A DNA stretch of 64,000 nucleotides. It comes from Sulfitobacter maritimus. Lineage in GTDB: Bacteria; Pseudomonadota; Alphaproteobacteria; Rhodobacterales; Rhodobacteraceae. Positions 61,784-64,000 of this stretch are shown piece after piece (within the stretch, counting starts at the first letter, position 1; every line of letters starts with the position of its first letter). The stretch covers positions 682,001 through 746,000 of the forward strand of contig NZ_JABVBB010000021.1 of assembly GCF_013346665.1 (NCBI RefSeq). The letters are read 5' to 3'. The notes under the pieces are model-generated. The model had not been told where the DNA came from. It worked only from the letters and a program-made list of their open reading frames with translations, and did not search any database. Position numbers and translations under genes: made by a program.

Positions 61784-63076
61784 ATGGCAGACACCCCTAA
61801 TCTTCGTTTTGACACCCAGCAAATCCACGCCGGCGCGGCGCCGGACCCGGCCACCGGCGCGCGGCAGACGCCGATCTACCAGACCACGGCCTATGCCTTT
61901 CGCGACGCCGATCACGCCGCGGCGCTCTTCAACCTGCAAGAGGTCGGCTATATCTATTCGCGCCTGACCAACCCCACCAATGCGGTGCTGCAAGAGCGGA
62001 TTGCCACGCTGGAAGGCGGTGTTGGTGCGGTTTGCTGTTCGTCGGGCCACGCGGCGCAGATCATGGCGCTGTTCCCGCTGATGGGGCCGGGCAAGAATAT
62101 TGTCGCCTCGACACGCCTTTACGGCGGCACGGTGACCCAGTTCAGCCACACGATCAAACGCTTCGGCTGGTCCTGCAAATTCGTCGACTTCGACGATCCG
62201 CAGGCGGTGGCCGATGCGATTGACGATGACACTCGCGCGGTCTTTGGCGAGGCGATTGCCAACCCCGGCGGCTATATCATGGACGTGCGTGCGATTGCCG
62301 ATGTGGCCGATGCGGCGGGGATTCCGCTGATTATCGACAACACCAGCGCCACGCCCTACCTCTGCCGCCCGATCGAACACGGCGCGACGCTGGTGGTACA
62401 TTCCACCACCAAATACCTGACCGGCAACGGCACCGTCATGGGCGGCTGCGTGGTGGATTCGGGCAAGTTCGATTGGTCCGCGAATGACAAATTCCCCTCG
62501 CTCAGCCAGCCTGAGGAAGCCTATCACGGCATGACCTTCCATGAGACCTTTGGCCCGATGGCCTTTACCTTCCACAGCATCGCCATTGGCCTGCGCGATC
62601 TGGGCATGACGATGAACCCGCAAGCAGCGCATTACACGCTGATGGGGATCGAAACCCTGTCCCTGCGGATGGAGCGCCATGTGCAGAACGCGGTTAAAGT
62701 GGCCGAGTGGCTCGAACAAGATGACCGCGTTGATTACGTGACCTATGCGGGGCTGAAGTCGTCGCCCTATTACGAGCGTATGCAAAAGGTCTGCCCGAAG
62801 GGCGCGGGCGGCTTGTTCACCTTCGCGGTCAAGGGCGGCTATGACGCCTGCGTGAAGCTGGTAAATGAGTTGGAAATCTTTAGCCATGTCGCCAACTTGG
62901 GCGATACGCGCTCGCTGGTGATCCACTCGGCCTCGACCACGCACCGTCAGTTGACGGAAGAGCAGCAAGAGGCGGCGGGCGCAGGTCCAAGCGTGTTGCG
63001 TCTTTCTATCGGGACCGAAGATGCCGACGATCTGATCGCCGATCTGGATCAGGCGCTGACCAAAGCCACGGCCTAA
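61784..63076 (+). CDS. metY: O-acetylhomoserine sulfhydrylase (homocysteine synthase)
   Basis: PLP enzyme of the Cys/Met metabolism family, 430 residues, which makes homocysteine from O-acetylhomoserine and sulfide in methionine synthesis. Motifs: YIYSRLTNPTNAVLQERIATLEGG, CCSSGHAAQ, the PLP lysine in HSTTKYLTGNG near residue 210 and LGDTRSLVIHSASTTHRQL and VLRLSIGTEDADDLI. Length and C-terminus favour MetY over MetB/MetC. AGAGGACAGAGCC precedes the ATG. The 70-bp leader was searched for a SAM-II riboswitch; none was seen. Confidence 0.95.
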   Translation: MADTPNLRFDTQQIHAGAAPDPATGARQTPIYQTTAYAFRDADHAAALFNLQEVGYIYSRLTNPTNAVLQERIATLEGGVGAVCCSSGHAAQIMALFPLMGPGKNIVASTRLYGGTVTQFSHTIKRFGWSCKFVDFDDPQAVADAIDDDTRAVFGEAIANPGGYIMDVRAIADVADAAGIPLIIDNTSATPYLCRPIEHGATLVVHSTTKYLTGNGTVMGGCVVDSGKFDWSANDKFPSLSQPEEAYHGMTFHETFGPMAFTFHSIAIGLRDLGMTMNPQAAHYTLMGIETLSLRMERHVQNAVKVAEWLEQDDRVDYVTYAGLKSSPYYERMQKVCPKGAGGLFTFAVKGGYDACVKLVNELEIFSHVANLGDTRSLVIHSASTTHRQLTEEQQEAAGAGPSVLRLSIGTEDADDLIADLDQALTKATA

Positions 63077-63082
63077 ACGATT

Positions 63083-63114
63083 GCCCCCGCCAGACTGTCT
63101 GGCGGGGGCTTTTT
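63083..63114 (+). terminator. Rho-independent terminator of metY
   Basis: Perfect 12-bp stem GCCCCCGCCAGA (63083-63094) with TCTGGCGGGGGC (63098-63109), followed by TTTTT. Strong. Confidence 0.95.
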
Positions 63115-63115
63115 C

Positions 63116-63817
63116 TTATTGCTGCGCCGCGATGGCAAAGGTCATCGACACCTGCGCCTGCACCTCGACCTCGCCCTCGGCAATCGCACTGTCCATGGCA
63201 GCGCCCATACGGGCTGCCTCAAACATGCGGGGCTGCGGATTTGTGTTCTCGGTCATCCGCAACAGTTCACCCAGTTCGACCCCTGCGGCCTCGGCCATTT
63301 GGCGTGCGCGTTCCGTGGCGTCGGTCACAGCGGCGCGGCGCGCCTCGGTCATGGCGTCTTTCGGGTCTTGAAGGCTGAAGTCTATCCCGTTGAAATCATT
63401 CGCGCCCTTCTCAAGCACCGCGTCCATCATCGCGCCGAGCTTGCTGAGATCGCGCACTTTCACCGTTACCGAATTCCCGGCCTGATAGCCGGTGATTTTC
63501 GGCGGCTCGCCGTTTTCCATGGGCCGACGGTCATGCACCGGGCGCAGGTAAAAACGGCTGGTCTGACGGTCCTTTGCCGCAACCCCTTCGGCGTCCAGCT
63601 GCGCCAGAATGGCCGCAACCGCTTGGGTTACCTTATCCATCGCCGCCTTGGCCGTGGGGGCTTCTTCTGTCACGCCAAGCGTGATCGTTGCCATATCGGG
63701 CGCGGCAGCGACGCTGCCCAGCCCGGTCACGAGTATGCCCTGCTCCGGCGCCTGCTGCGCCGACAGCGCCCCGGCCCCAGCCATCCACGCCAGCGCCACC
63801 CAATTTATCAGTCGCAT
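63116..63817 (-). CDS. Secreted SIMPL (DUF541) domain protein
   Basis: 233-residue periplasmic protein of unknown biochemical role; related proteins protect against oxidative stress in some bacteria. Signal peptide MRLINWVALAWMAGAGALSAQQAP (cleavage near 21). SIMPL features: ILVTGLGSVAAAPDMATITLGVTEEAPTAKAAMDK, TSRFYLRPVHD, ITGYQAGNSVTVKVRDLSKLGAMMDAVLEKGANDFNGIDFSLQD and TDATERARQMAEAAG. AAGGAACAACG precedes the ATG. Confidence 0.92.
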   Translation of the reverse strand: MRLINWVALAWMAGAGALSAQQAPEQGILVTGLGSVAAAPDMATITLGVTEEAPTAKAAMDKVTQAVAAILAQLDAEGVAAKDRQTSRFYLRPVHDRRPMENGEPPKITGYQAGNSVTVKVRDLSKLGAMMDAVLEKGANDFNGIDFSLQDPKDAMTEARRAAVTDATERARQMAEAAGVELGELLRMTENTNPQPRMFEAARMGAAMDSAIAEGEVEVQAQVSMTFAIAAQQ

Positions 63818-64000
63818 CGTTGTTCCTTTCGCCTGTTTCTGCGGCCCATTTGCTCATCGCCAACAGTGGCTGGCAAGCCGTCCCCAGCCTGCTGCCCTTC
63901 CCTTGGGCGAACTCCTGCTCTATCTTAATCGCGACGCGCGGCGCGCCTGTAAGTGCGCCCGACCCCATGCTAAAGTCGTTTGCGATGAAGCCGAATTTTA

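Noticed and set aside
63967-64000. Possible start of another plus-strand gene (ATG at 63967)
   Set aside because: Only 11 codons remain and there is no ribosome binding site; cannot be supported.

Overview
The window looks like a chromosomal stretch from a marine alphaproteobacterium of the Rhodobacterales (Roseobacter group, possibly Sulfitobacter-like). This is judged from GC-rich codon use, a heterotetrameric sarcosine oxidase operon, a TRAP transporter, aa3-type ctaD, LOG/DUF1289/DUF992/host-attachment small genes, and EcfG-like (GGAAC-N16/17-nGTT) and sigma-54-like promoter sequences. It is mostly housekeeping and nutrient-transport DNA. No rRNA operon, CRISPR array, transposase or prophage was seen.

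Layout. 1-3.3 kb: secD (cut by the window edge), yajC and divergent serS. 3.6-8.1 kb: a TspO-like membrane protein, then der, bamB and a BamB-associated TPR protein on the minus strand. 8.3-15.3 kb: DUF302 protein, a NavAb-like bacterial sodium channel, an Atm1-type ABC exporter, a repeat-rich LysM protein, a LOG-family protein and RarD. 15.3-16.9 kb: a small hydrophilic protein, a host-attachment family protein and sodB. 16.9-22.7 kb: soxBDAG (sarcosine oxidase) with a small membrane protein gene between soxB and soxD. 22.9-26.3 kb: ccmI-ruvX-DUF1289, a small ORF and dusA. 26.4-30.2 kb: a yehZYXW-type osmolyte ABC operon. 30.4-36.1 kb: a PAS hybrid histidine kinase and an SDR-GH15 pair. 36.3-41.3 kb: an SbcCD-like nuclease/ATPase pair and an AI-2E family permease. 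41.3-46.7 kb: a TRAP transporter (dctPQM) divergent from acetyl-CoA synthetase. 46.8-54.3 kb: DUF992 protein, flavin reductase, tamB and tamA. 54.5-60 kb: tRNA-Leu(GAG), a DsbA-like protein, lipB, ctaD, two identical tRNA-Gly(GCC), rlmB and tRNA-Tyr(GUA) with a broken partial copy. 60-64 kb: a frameshifted hypothetical gene, a glycosyltransferase-like protein, metY and a SIMPL-domain protein.

How it fits together. Envelope biogenesis genes recur (sec, bamB, tamAB, LysM, yajC). Methylated-amine and osmolyte use is represented by the YehZYXW importer and sarcosine oxidase. The most interesting pattern is regulatory. Four separate transcription units (sodB; the small hydrophilic/host-attachment pair; the small membrane protein inside the sox locus; SDR-GH15) each have a GGAAC-N16/17-nGTT sequence just upstream, as expected for EcfG general-stress promoters. 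A near-perfect sigma-54 promoter with a downstream hairpin sits behind serS, where no protein gene is visible. I did not find a clearly new multi-gene system. The leading candidates for new biology are this putative stress regulon, the possible sigma-54 small RNA, and the small local duplications at sodB and tRNA-Tyr.
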